A stretch of DNA of 36,286 nt, taken from assembly GCA_022773945.1 (NCBI GenBank), contig JALFNS010000034.1, positions 1 to 36,286 of the forward strand, read 5' to 3'. Source of the stretch: Clostridiales bacterium. Its GTDB lineage: Bacteria; Bacillota; Clostridia; Peptostreptococcales; Anaerovoracaceae. This document shows, piece after piece, positions 7,057 through 16,200 of the stretch; within the stretch, counting starts at the first letter, position 1, and each line of letters begins with the position of its first letter. The position numbers were made by a program, and so were the translations under genes. Below the pieces are notes generated by a model that did no database searches, had not been told where the DNA came from, and saw only the letters and a program-made list of their open reading frames with translations.

Positions 7057-7608
7057 ATGATGACAAAAAAGGAAATAAGAAAACAGGTGCTGGATGAGAG
7101 AAGGGCTCTCGATGAAGAATCCGCAATACTCGCTTCACAGGTTATATGCAGGAAGGTAATGGGGCTTCCCGCATACGATGAAGCTGAGAATATATGCCTC
7201 TATGTGCCGGTAAACAATGAGGTTGATGTAATGCTTCTGGCAGATGAAGCTGAGAGCGCCGGCAAGAAGGTGTGGCTTCCCAAGGTTAATGGCGAGGATA
7301 TGGACTTCAGAGCCTATGAAGGCGAGGATCGCCTTGAGGAGGGCGCCTATCACATACCTGAACCGGTCTCGGATGAGATTCTTGAGGATTTTGCGAATGC
7401 ACTGGTAATAATGCCCGGGGCAGTGTTCACACCTGAGAGAGACCGTATCGGTTACGGAGGGGGATATTACGACAGATTCCTCGAGGGCGCGGAAGGCTGC
7501 ACCACGGTGGCGGTCTGCTATGATTTCCAGATTGCGGATGAGATTCCAGTTGAGGAACATGACATACGGCCGGATTTTCTTGTCAGCGACATAAGTATTT
7601 TCGGGTAG
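7057..7608 (+). CDS. 5-formyltetrahydrofolate cyclo-ligase
   Basis: This 183-residue protein of the MTHFS family converts 5-formyl-THF and ATP to 5,10-methenyl-THF in the cytoplasm. The N-terminal KKEIRKQVLDERRALDEE helix, the central LPKVNGEDMDFRAY segment, and the signature RIGYGGGYYDRFL (about 128-141) are all present, and the length is normal. Start codons at 7057 and 7060 are adjacent; a GGGAG ribosome site at 7041-7045 serves either. It is the first gene of an operon with a GTPase, DNA polymerase delta and a transporter, an arrangement that looks like convenience rather than a pathway. Confidence 0.92.
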   Translation: MMTKKEIRKQVLDERRALDEESAILASQVICRKVMGLPAYDEAENICLYVPVNNEVDVMLLADEAESAGKKVWLPKVNGEDMDFRAYEGEDRLEEGAYHIPEPVSDEILEDFANALVIMPGAVFTPERDRIGYGGGYYDRFLEGAEGCTTVAVCYDFQIADEIPVEEHDIRPDFLVSDISIFG

Positions 7609-7621
7609 AGGGGAGAAAGAG

Positions 7622-8878
7622 ATGAATATACTATACACAACTCTCAAGCTTCAGAAGCTCTTCGAGGAGTATGAGCTGTGCCGCCTTCAGGCGGAGCGTG
7701 TGGGACGCCTCGCGCAAAAGCTGCAGGAGAATGAAGTTACCATAGCTGTGATCGGCCAGTTCAAGAGAGGGAAGACGACACTGGTGAACAGCATGCTGGG
7801 CAGAGATATTCTGCCCGTGGGAATAGTTCCTGTCACGGCGGCAGTAACCAGGATAAAGTACGGGGAGGAAAGCGCCAGGGTGTATTTCACCAACGGACTC
7901 TCCGAGGAAGTGGAGCCGGGGGAGCTGCACGGATATATAAGTGAACAGGAGAACAGAAACAATGAGAGAGGCGTGGCTGAAGTGGAGATACACACGCCTT
8001 CGGATTTTCTTAAGGACGGAATGATACTTGTGGACACTCCCGGAGTGGGATCGGTTCATGAGAACAATTCCAGGTCCGCATACGATTTCGCCAGGGAGAG
8101 CGACGGAGTCATATTCATGCTTTCCGTGGACAGCCCGATCAACCGGATAGAAATAGATTTTCTCAGAAGCGTGGGGAAATATGCCGGGAAATTCTACTTC
8201 ACCGTTAACAAGATAGACACGATCGGCGGGGCGGATCTGAAGGAATACCTTAAATACTGCACTGCGCTGATTTCCGATATTATGGGATGCCCGGAGAAGG
8301 AGATAAGGATAATTCCTATCAGCGCCAGAGAAAATGAGAACATAGAGGTTTTGACCGATACTATAAGGAACGACCTTCTCACACAGACGCCTGAGATAAT
8401 GAAACAGTCCGTGAGCCTGAAAATTCTGGACATTCTCAGAAATACGCGGGTGCAGATTCGCTCCTACAGGGAGGTTCTGAACATGGCTCCCAACGTGTTC
8501 AACAGCAGGTTCAGGGAGTTTTACGCATTTCTGGATGAGGAACGGGACAGAATACATGAAGCGGTTTCGGGAGAAACCGTGCCGAGGGCACGCATCAATG
8601 AGGAGAAGGCCCTTCTGACCGCCAGAGTCAGGGAACTCTTCGGCATAGAGTACTTCTATTATGTTGACAGAGACGAGGCGGGAGAGATGATTTCCGCAGA
8701 GAAGTACAGAGAAGAGATGGATAAGGTTCTCGGTGAGATAAGAGACACACTGAAGGCGATATTCATGTACAAGGAAGAGAATGCCTACACGGTGGCCAGA
8801 AGAATCGAGGATCTCAATACTCTCATGCATGTTATGGAGAAGTACGAGAGAGAAATTACGAGAGATATGGAGAAATGA
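7622..8878 (+). CDS. Dynamin-family GTPase (short form)
   Basis: This 418-residue GTPase has a G1 P-loop GQFKRGKT at 45-52, a G2 threonine in VPVTAAVT, G3 DTPGVGS near 138, and G4 NKID near 196. The GQFxRGKT form of G1 is typical of bacterial dynamin-like proteins, which act on membranes. The region after the GTPase domain (about 250-418) is helical and charged, with no obvious membrane paddle. The chain is clearly shorter than usual bacterial dynamins (550 residues or more), so the stalk is reduced. Its ATG follows a GGGGAG site, and its end overlaps holA by an ATGA, implying coupling. Its cellular role is unknown. Confidence 0.8.
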   Translation: MNILYTTLKLQKLFEEYELCRLQAERVGRLAQKLQENEVTIAVIGQFKRGKTTLVNSMLGRDILPVGIVPVTAAVTRIKYGEESARVYFTNGLSEEVEPGELHGYISEQENRNNERGVAEVEIHTPSDFLKDGMILVDTPGVGSVHENNSRSAYDFARESDGVIFMLSVDSPINRIEIDFLRSVGKYAGKFYFTVNKIDTIGGADLKEYLKYCTALISDIMGCPEKEIRIIPISARENENIEVLTDTIRNDLLTQTPEIMKQSVSLKILDILRNTRVQIRSYREVLNMAPNVFNSRFREFYAFLDEERDRIHEAVSGETVPRARINEEKALLTARVRELFGIEYFYYVDRDEAGEMISAEKYREEMDKVLGEIRDTLKAIFMYKEENAYTVARRIEDLNTLMHVMEKYEREITRDMEK

Positions 8879-9969
8879 AAAATTCGCCGGATCATGCCTA
8901 CATAAGAATAGAAAAGGACATAAAAGGGGACAGAATCCCCTCTGTTGTCATGCTCATGGGCAGAGAGGACTACCTTGTGAACTTCTACTGCAGCAGGCTT
9001 ATCGACGTTTACGTTGAGGATGCGGTGAAGAGCCTTGATCTTGTCACACTCCACAGGGACGAGGTGGACCTTGCCGGTATCATAGACAATATGGAAACCG
9101 TCAGCCTCATGTCCCGCAGGAAGGTGGTATGCCTGCCGGATTTCTATGACAGCAGGGGAAAGCTTCCTGAGTACTTCGCCCGTCACAGGGGTGCAGACGA
9201 GGAACTGGCAGAATATATGAAGAGAGTTCCCGAGGGTTCACTGCTGATTATAACTGCAGGGGAGCCTAAAGATTACAGGGCGCGTCAGGCGCTGAGAAAA
9301 TCCCATGTGTGTCGCGGGGCGGCCGCAGCGGGGAAGGTTTATGATTTCAAGTCCCTGGACAGACCTCAGCTGAACGGATTCATAGAGAAGCGGCTGAACC
9401 GGTCGGGCAAAATCTACAGGCGCGGTATTCCGTCTCTCATAGGAGATGTGTGTCAGTACAGCAATGAGAAGACAGGCTACGGACTGTCGGAGCTTGAAAA
9501 CGACATCAGGAAGCTCATTGCCTATGTGGGTGAAGCTGAGGAAATTACTGCGGACGATGTTCGCGCCGTTATAACTTCAAATCCGGAGAACAATGTGTTC
9601 GCCATGGTGGAGGCTGCATGCAGAAACAGGAAGGATGAAGCCTTCAGACTGCTTCACAATCTTCTGGAGGCGGGAGTGAGTGAAATGATGGTGCTCAGTA
9701 TGCTGACAGGGCAGCTGGAACTCATGCTCATGTCATCGGAACTGAAGGAAAAAGGAATGGGACAGGATGAGGCTGCAGGGGCAGTTTCGAAGACAAGAAA
9801 GGGTGCAGTGAAGGGTTTTCAGATCAGGAAGGCCCTGGAGGCGGCCGGGAGAACAAGTTCCGGAAATCTGAAGAAGATGCTTGCCGAAGCATATGAAACA
9901 GAACACAGAATCAAGGACGGCTTGATGCCTGCCGACCTGGCGCTGGAATACTTCATAGGGAGGATATAG
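8875..9969 (+). CDS. holA: DNA polymerase III, delta subunit
   Basis: This 364-residue protein has HolA architecture. The N-terminal part resembles the RecA-like clamp-loader domain (VVMLMGREDYLVNFY; later SLLIITAGEPKDYRARQALRK). The middle and C-terminal helical domains contain the conserved ENNVFAMVEAACRNRKDEAF and LLEAGVSEMMVLSMLTGQLE stretches and end in LALEYFIGRI. Delta opens the sliding clamp as part of the clamp loader. As in the family, no functional Walker motif is needed. It overlaps the GTPase gene by 4 bases and is followed 7 bases later by an EamA transporter gene. Confidence 0.85.
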   Translation: MKNSPDHAYIRIEKDIKGDRIPSVVMLMGREDYLVNFYCSRLIDVYVEDAVKSLDLVTLHRDEVDLAGIIDNMETVSLMSRRKVVCLPDFYDSRGKLPEYFARHRGADEELAEYMKRVPEGSLLIITAGEPKDYRARQALRKSHVCRGAAAAGKVYDFKSLDRPQLNGFIEKRLNRSGKIYRRGIPSLIGDVCQYSNEKTGYGLSELENDIRKLIAYVGEAEEITADDVRAVITSNPENNVFAMVEAACRNRKDEAFRLLHNLLEAGVSEMMVLSMLTGQLELMLMSSELKEKGMGQDEAAGAVSKTRKGAVKGFQIRKALEAAGRTSSGNLKKMLAEAYETEHRIKDGLMPADLALEYFIGRI

Positions 9970-9976
9970 ACAGAAC

Positions 9977-10885
9977 ATGGGGAAGAAAAAGGTTAAAATA
10001 GGCCAGTTTGAAGCGGACATGATGCTGGTGCTGGTGACTCTGTGCTGGGGTGTGTCATATTTCATGATGTCCCTCTGTCTCGAAGAGATGGGACCTCTGA
10101 CTCTGAACGCATACAGATTTCTTGGGGCCTTTGCGGTGGCATTTCTCGTGGCGTTTCCCAAGGTCAGAAAGGTTAACAGGATTACAATTAAATACGCATT
10201 CCTGATTTCCATATCTCTGATATTCGTATATATAGGTGCGACCTACGGAGTAATGTACACTTCCCAGTCGAATGCGGGATTTTTCTGTGCAACATCGACA
10301 ATATTTACACCTATTATTGTATTTATATTCAGAAAGATTAAACCGGACAGGAAGCTGACCGTGGTAATAGTGATGTGCACCATAGGAATAGCTCTCATGA
10401 GTCTGGACAGCAATATGCACATAGCTCTGGGAGATCTCCTGTGTCTCATGTGCGGCCTGGCTTACGGCTTCGATCTGCTGATAACTGAGATTGCCGTGTC
10501 ACACGAGGATGTGAATGCCTTCCAGATAGGAGTGTACCAGCTCGGATTCACGGGAGTGTGGATGCTGATACTGTCGTTTCTGTTTGAGGACCCATGTCTT
10601 CCTCAGACGGCCGGATGCTGGGCCTCTGTGGCCTTCCTGGCAATCTTCTGCACGGGAGTTGCCTTCGTCGTTCAGGCTATAGCACAGCAGTACACATCGG
10701 CAACACACGTAGGTGTTATATTCGCGCTGGAGCCTGTGTTCGCAGGAATTGTGGCTTTCATTTTCGCAGGGGAGAGACTGCTTCCCAGGGCATATGTCGG
10801 GGCGGCAATTATGTTGTTAAGTCTTATCATTATGGAAGTTGACATCAAAGGCATATGGCAGAAAATACGTAATATTATTACATAA
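9977..10885 (+). CDS. EamA/DMT-superfamily transporter
   Basis: This 302-residue protein has two EamA repeats totalling about ten membrane segments. The opening MMLVLVTLCWGVSYFMMSLC and the repeat ends GVMYTSQSNAGFFCATSTIF and QQYTSATHVGVIFALEPVFA are typical of drug/metabolite transporters. It probably exports an amino acid or other metabolite; the substrate cannot be read. A GGGAGG ribosome site lies at the end of holA, so it is co-transcribed. No convincing terminator follows. Confidence 0.85.
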   Translation: MGKKKVKIGQFEADMMLVLVTLCWGVSYFMMSLCLEEMGPLTLNAYRFLGAFAVAFLVAFPKVRKVNRITIKYAFLISISLIFVYIGATYGVMYTSQSNAGFFCATSTIFTPIIVFIFRKIKPDRKLTVVIVMCTIGIALMSLDSNMHIALGDLLCLMCGLAYGFDLLITEIAVSHEDVNAFQIGVYQLGFTGVWMLILSFLFEDPCLPQTAGCWASVAFLAIFCTGVAFVVQAIAQQYTSATHVGVIFALEPVFAGIVAFIFAGERLLPRAYVGAAIMLLSLIIMEVDIKGIWQKIRNIIT

Positions 10886-10912
10886 TATAATGAGCGTTTG
10901 TTAATAGACTTT

Positions 10913-10942
10913 TTGTTCTTATGTTGATAGAATAAATATAAT
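10913..10942 (+). promoter_or_regulatory. Promoter of the NuoE/NuoF/GltD-NuoG operon
   Basis: TTGTTC (10913-10918), 18 bases, then a perfect TATAAT (10937-10942). An AGGAGG site at 10959-10964 precedes ATG 10973. A single TTGTTAA, resembling a half-site for the redox regulator Rex, lies just upstream near 10898, but no second half-site is visible. Confidence 0.6.
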
Positions 10943-10972
10943 TGGGTTATTTAATATTAGGAGGACTATTAA

Positions 10973-11485
10973 ATGAGTGAAAAAGTATGCGATTGCGGCT
11001 GTGATAGAGCTGCTCAGTTTACGGAACTGGCTCCTACACTGGAACAGTACGCGAAAGTGCCCGGCAGCCTGATCACGATTCTCCAGAAGACTCAGGAGAT
11101 TTACGGCTATCTTTCTGTAGATGCTATAAACTATATCTCCGAGTGTACGGGAATCATGCCCGCTAAGATTTATGGCGTTGCTACTTTCTACGCACAGTTC
11201 AGACTGAAGCCTATAGGCAAGTATCTGATAATGCTGTGCAAGGGAACAGCCTGCCATGTCAACGGGGCCGACATGATAGAGGAAGCTATTTGTGAACACC
11301 TGAATATTCAGGACGGAGAGACGACGGAGGACGGTCTCTTCACACTTAACAACGTTGCATGTCTGGGATGCTGTTCACTTGCTCCGGTAATGATGGTAAA
11401 GAGTGCCGACGGTGACGAAACCTACGGTAATCTTACTAAGGATTCCGTCAAGAAGGTCCTTGATGAAATCAGGGCTAAAGCGTAG
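10973..11485 (+). CDS. NuoE/HydC-like [2Fe-2S] subunit
   Basis: This 170-residue thioredoxin-fold ferredoxin has the cysteine pattern of complex I NuoE and bifurcating-hydrogenase HydC: CKGTAC (C-x4-C) followed by CLGCC (C-x3-C). The helical N-terminal domain (LITILQKTQEIYGYLSVDAI) is also typical. It begins with a short cysteine-rich extension, CDCGCD, of unknown meaning. It should pass electrons to or from the NuoF-like partner encoded 12 bases downstream. It has an excellent AGGAGG ribosome site and heads a three-gene redox operon. Confidence 0.88.
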   Translation: MSEKVCDCGCDRAAQFTELAPTLEQYAKVPGSLITILQKTQEIYGYLSVDAINYISECTGIMPAKIYGVATFYAQFRLKPIGKYLIMLCKGTACHVNGADMIEEAICEHLNIQDGETTEDGLFTLNNVACLGCCSLAPVMMVKSADGDETYGNLTKDSVKKVLDEIRAKA

Positions 11486-11497
11486 GAGGTGACGAAG

Positions 11498-13246
11498 ATG
11501 AGAGTAGTAGTTGGACAGGGCAGCTGCGGAGTTGCCACCGGCGCCAGAAAGACGGCGGCGGAATTTGAAAAACTCATAAAAGAGAAGAATCTTGATGTTC
11601 CCGTTTCCGTTACCGGATGCGTTGGAACCTGCTATCTCGAGCCTATTGTCGATGTTTACGAAGATAACGGTGATATGACGAGATACGTGAGAGTTCAGCC
11701 TGACAAGGTTGAGAAAATCGTTGATGAGCATCTGGCGGGGGGCAAACCTGTGGCCGACCAGGCAATCAGCACCGAAGATGAGGAATTTGTAAGCAAGCAG
11801 CAGAGAGTGGTTCTGAGAAACTGCGGAGTAATCAATCCGGAGGAAATAGACGAGTACCTGGCTGTTGACGGATACAAGGCTATAGAGAAGGTTCTCAAGT
11901 CCATGACACCGGATGAAGTAATCGAGGAGATTAAGGTTTCAGGACTGAGAGGAAGAGGCGGTGCAGGCTTCCCTACATGGTTCAAGTGGAATGCCGCCAA
12001 GCAGAACAAGGGTGACGAGAAGTATCTTGTCTGCAATGCCGACGAGGGAGACCCGGGCGCATTCATGGACAGATCCGTACTGGAGGGAGACCCTCATTCA
12101 CTTCTGGAAGGAATGATTATCGGCGGTTATGCCATGGGAGCTTCCGAAGGAATCATATACTGCCGTGCCGAGTATCCTCTGGCAATCAAGAGACTTGAGA
12201 TTGCCATGGAGCAGGCCAGAGAGAAGGGATTCCTGGGCAAGAACATATTTGACAGCGGCTTTGATTTCGATATCAGAATCAAGGCAGGAGCGGGAGCCTT
12301 CGTATGCGGAGAGGAAACTGCTCTCATAGCTTCCCTCGAAGGAGAGAGAGGAATGCCTAGACTGAAGCCTCCTTTCCCTGCTGAGAAGGGATACTGGCAG
12401 AAGCCTACGGACATTAACAACGTTGAGACGCTGGCCAATGTTCCGTGGATTATATACAACGGAGGAGCTGCCTTCGCCAAGTTCGGAACTGAGAAGTCCG
12501 CAGGAACCAAGGTGTTCGCACTTGCAGGTAAAATCAAGAAGGGCGGACTTGTGGAAGTTCCTATGGGAATGACACTGAGAGAGGTTCTCTACGGCATAGG
12601 CGGAGGAATCAAGAACGACAGAGAGTTCAAAGCCGTACAGATGGGCGGACCTTCAGGCGGATGTATTCCTGCCAGCCTTATAGATACTCCTGTAACTTAT
12701 GAGGATATAAACAAGACGGGAGCTATCGTAGGTTCCGGCGGTATGATTGTAATGGACGAGGATACATGTATGGTTGATATGGCCAGATACTTCCTCAACT
12801 TCACCAGAGACGAATCCTGCGGCAAGTGCAACTACTGCAGAATCGGCACCAAGAGAATGCTGGAGATTCTGGAGAGAATTACAGAAGGCAAGGGAGAGGA
12901 CGGAGACATCGAGAAGCTGGAGGAACTGGCTGTCAAGATCAAGGAAGGCTCTCTCTGCGGACTGGGACAGACTGCACCTAACCCTGTACTGACAACTCTG
13001 AAATACTTCAGAAACGAGTATGAGGATCATATCTACAAGAAGAAGTGTACTGCTCATTCATGCAAGGCCCTCATAGAATTCAATATCACTGATGCATGTA
13101 AGGGATGTACCCTCTGTGCTAAAAACTGTCCTGTGGATGCCATATCCGGAAGCGTCAAGGAGCTTCACGTAATCGATCACGACAAGTGCATCAAGTGCGG
13201 CAAGTGTATGGATCACTGCAAGTTTAACGCTATTGAGAAGAACTAG
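11498..13246 (+). CDS. NuoF/HydB-like NADH-binding flavoprotein
   Basis: This 582-residue protein carries an N-terminal thioredoxin-like [2Fe-2S] domain (about 1-85, cysteines in TGCVGTCY). It then has the NuoF core with the glycine-rich NADH/FMN motif GLRGRGGAGFPTW (about 150-162), the [4Fe-4S] motif CGKCNYC (about 445), and a C-terminal two-cluster ferredoxin domain (CKGCTLCAKNCP and CIKCGKCMDHC). This order is that of HydB in electron-bifurcating hydrogenases. ATG 11498 has AGGAGG 8 bases upstream and is preferred over the in-frame GTG at 11489. No H-cluster subunit is encoded nearby, so the complex is not a hydrogenase; a bifurcating NAD(P)H oxidoreductase fits better. Confidence 0.9.
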   Translation: MRVVVGQGSCGVATGARKTAAEFEKLIKEKNLDVPVSVTGCVGTCYLEPIVDVYEDNGDMTRYVRVQPDKVEKIVDEHLAGGKPVADQAISTEDEEFVSKQQRVVLRNCGVINPEEIDEYLAVDGYKAIEKVLKSMTPDEVIEEIKVSGLRGRGGAGFPTWFKWNAAKQNKGDEKYLVCNADEGDPGAFMDRSVLEGDPHSLLEGMIIGGYAMGASEGIIYCRAEYPLAIKRLEIAMEQAREKGFLGKNIFDSGFDFDIRIKAGAGAFVCGEETALIASLEGERGMPRLKPPFPAEKGYWQKPTDINNVETLANVPWIIYNGGAAFAKFGTEKSAGTKVFALAGKIKKGGLVEVPMGMTLREVLYGIGGGIKNDREFKAVQMGGPSGGCIPASLIDTPVTYEDINKTGAIVGSGGMIVMDEDTCMVDMARYFLNFTRDESCGKCNYCRIGTKRMLEILERITEGKGEDGDIEKLEELAVKIKEGSLCGLGQTAPNPVLTTLKYFRNEYEDHIYKKKCTAHSCKALIEFNITDACKGCTLCAKNCPVDAISGSVKELHVIDHDKCIKCGKCMDHCKFNAIEKN

Positions 13247-13261
13247 GGAGGATGAACAGCC

Positions 13262-16200
13262 ATGGATAAATACAGATTAAATATTAACGGCAAAGAAGTG
13301 ACAGGCCTTCCGGGTCAGACAATTCTCGAGGTTGCCAGAGAGAATGACATTTTCATTCCTACTCTGTGCTACGATGAGAGAACGAAGATATACGGATCAT
13401 GCGGAATATGCATGTGTGAGGTAGAGGGCAACCCTAAGCTCTGCAAGGCCTGCGCCACGGTTATCGCACCGGGAATGGTGGTAAACACCAATACCGAGAG
13501 AGTTATAGAGTCCAGAAAGACAAACCTGGAACTGCTCCTCTCCAACCATACGGGAGACTGCAGACCTCCGTGCGTGCTGGCATGTCCTGCACAGACAGAC
13601 TGCCAGGGTTATGTGGGACTCATAGCCAACGGAGAATATGAAGCTGCCAACGTGCTGATCAAGGACAAGATTCCTCTCCCTGCATCACTGGGAAGAGTAT
13701 GTCCTCATCCTTGTGAGACTGAATGCAGAAGAGGTCTCATAGACGAGCCGATTTCGATTCAGCAGCTGAAGAGATTCGCAGCAGATGAAGATCTCCTTCT
13801 CGGAGACGAAAGATTCCTGCCTGAGATCGATGAAGAGACAGGCAAGCGCGTTGCAATCATAGGCGGAGGCCCTATGGGACTGTCAGCCGCTTACTTCCTC
13901 AGACAGATGGGACATCAGGTTACCGTATTCGAGTCCATGCCTAAGGCAGGCGGAATGCTGAGATACGGAATTCCTGAATACAGACTGCCTAAGGCTGTTC
14001 TGGATGACGAGATACTTACCATCGAGATGATGGGAGTTGAAATCATCACTGACACCAAGATCGGAACGGATATTCCTTTCGAGACGGTAAGAGATGATTT
14101 CGATGCCGTACTGCTGGGTATAGGTGCATGGATTTCCACAGGCGTGGGATGTCCGGGCGAAGATGCCGAAGGAGTAATCGGAGGAATCGACTTCCTGAGA
14201 AAGGTTGTCAGAAACGAAGAGATTCAGCTGGGCAAGAAGGTTGCCATCGTCGGCGGAGGAAACACTGCCATGGACGCCTGCAGAACAGCTGTCAGACTGG
14301 GAGCCGAGGAAGTTTACAACATATACAGAAGAACCAAGGACGAAATGCCTGCCGACATGATTGAAATCGAAGAGGCAGAGGAGGAAGGCGTAATCTTCAA
14401 GAACCTGACAAATCCTCTGGAAATCATCAAGGACGAGAACGGTCATGTGAAGGAAGTGGTGCTCCAGTGCATGGAACTGGGAGAAGCTGACGAGTCCGGC
14501 AGAAGACGTCCTGTACCTATCGAAGGCAAGACCGAGACCATTGAGCTGGATACAGTGGTACTGGCAATAGGTCAGGCTGTAGACGCATCAATATTCGACT
14601 GTGACAAGACGAGAAAGGGTGCTATCGCATACGATAAGGAAACCTTCATGACATCAATTCCGGGCGTATTCGCAGGTGGAGACTGCGGTAACGACAAGAT
14701 CAGCATAGCTGTTGAAGCTATAGCAGACGCCAGGAAGGCCAGCGAGGTTATCGACGCATACCTCTGCGGAGAGACTATCAGATACAAGAAGCCTTACTTC
14801 GTAACGAGAGACGACATTACGGAGAAGACCTTCGAAGACAGAGAAAGACAGTGCAGACCGGAGCTTCCGCAGCTGTCGGCTGAGGAGAGAAAGGACAACT
14901 TCAGCGAGGTTATCCCTCAGGCATATTCTGCAGAAGATGCTGAGGCTGAAGCTTCCAGATGTCTCGAGTGCGGATGTCACGATTACTTCGAGTGCAAGCT
15001 CATCGATCTGGCACACAGATACGATGTTGATCCTGACAGATTTGCCGGTGACAAAAACGCTATAGATTTCGAGGACAATCATCCGTTTATCGTAAGAGAC
15101 CCTAACAAGTGCATACTCTGCGGACTTTGCGTGAGAGTCTGCGACGAGGTTATGGGAATCGGCGCACTCGGTCTGGTTAACAGAGGATTCGACACTGTTG
15201 TCAAGCCGAATCTGGAGAAGCCGCTGGCTGAGTCCGGATGCGTATCCTGCGGTCAGTGCGTAAGCGTATGTCCTGTAGGAGCTCTCCAGGAGAGAACGAC
15301 TATGGTCAAGGAAGTTCCGCTGCCGACAGTTGAGACGGAAACGACATGCTCATACTGCTCAGTGGGCTGCAGCATTATACTCGAAAGCTACGGAGACATG
15401 CTCATCAAGGCAAACCCTGACAGAGAAGGCGCTGTTAACAGAGGACTCCTCTGCGGCAAGGGCAAGTGGGGATTTGACTGCTCCATGCTGGAGGACAAGC
15501 TTGATACACCGCTCATCAGAGACGGCGGCTCTTTCAGAGAGGCGGATTATCACGAGGCTCTGACTCTGATTGCCAAGAAGATGCAGTCGGTGGCAGCCAA
15601 GTACTCCCACGATGAAATCGGAGTATCGATTTCCGACAGATATACCAACGAAGAGGCCTATGCTATCAAGACCATGGCCGAGGCTATGGGAGCCAAGGTG
15701 TTCTCCATGAACAATAGGAAGAGCGGACTCAAGGCCGTTATTGGACACGACGCTTCACCTAACACAATAGATGAGCTTCTCAGCACAAACCTGATTCTCG
15801 CAGTTGGTTTCAACACAGTTGACAACCCGATTATCAGTCTGAAGATGAAGGAAGCCGCAGAGGCCGGTGCACAGACGATTCTCGTAAATCCGTCGGATTA
15901 TCCGCAGCACATTAACGGACTCAGCAAGGCTGTATACAGAGACGACCTGGGATTCCTGAAGGAAATCGCAAAGGCCGTTCTGGACAGCGGCAAGGCCGTT
16001 AAGGCAGAGGGCTACGATGAATTCGCAGCGTCCCTAGCTGACGTGAAGGTAAGCGAGGAAGCCGCAGAAATCGCACAGGCATACATGAATGCCAAGAAGG
16101 CTATGATCGTGTTCAACCAGAACCTGGTAAGCACTGAGACGGCTGCTCTCATCGCAGACCTGGCACTTATCAGCGGACACATTGGTTCACCTCGTGACGG

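Noticed and set aside
7631-8830. 399-codon ORF on the - strand opposite the GTPase gene
   Set aside because: It overlaps a gene with complete G1, G3 and G4 motifs and shows no domain or ribosome site.
10890-10930. Possible Rex redox-regulator operator upstream of the NuoE-like gene (TTGTTAA near 10898)
   Set aside because: Only one half-site is visible. The expected inverted TTAACAA at the right spacing is absent.
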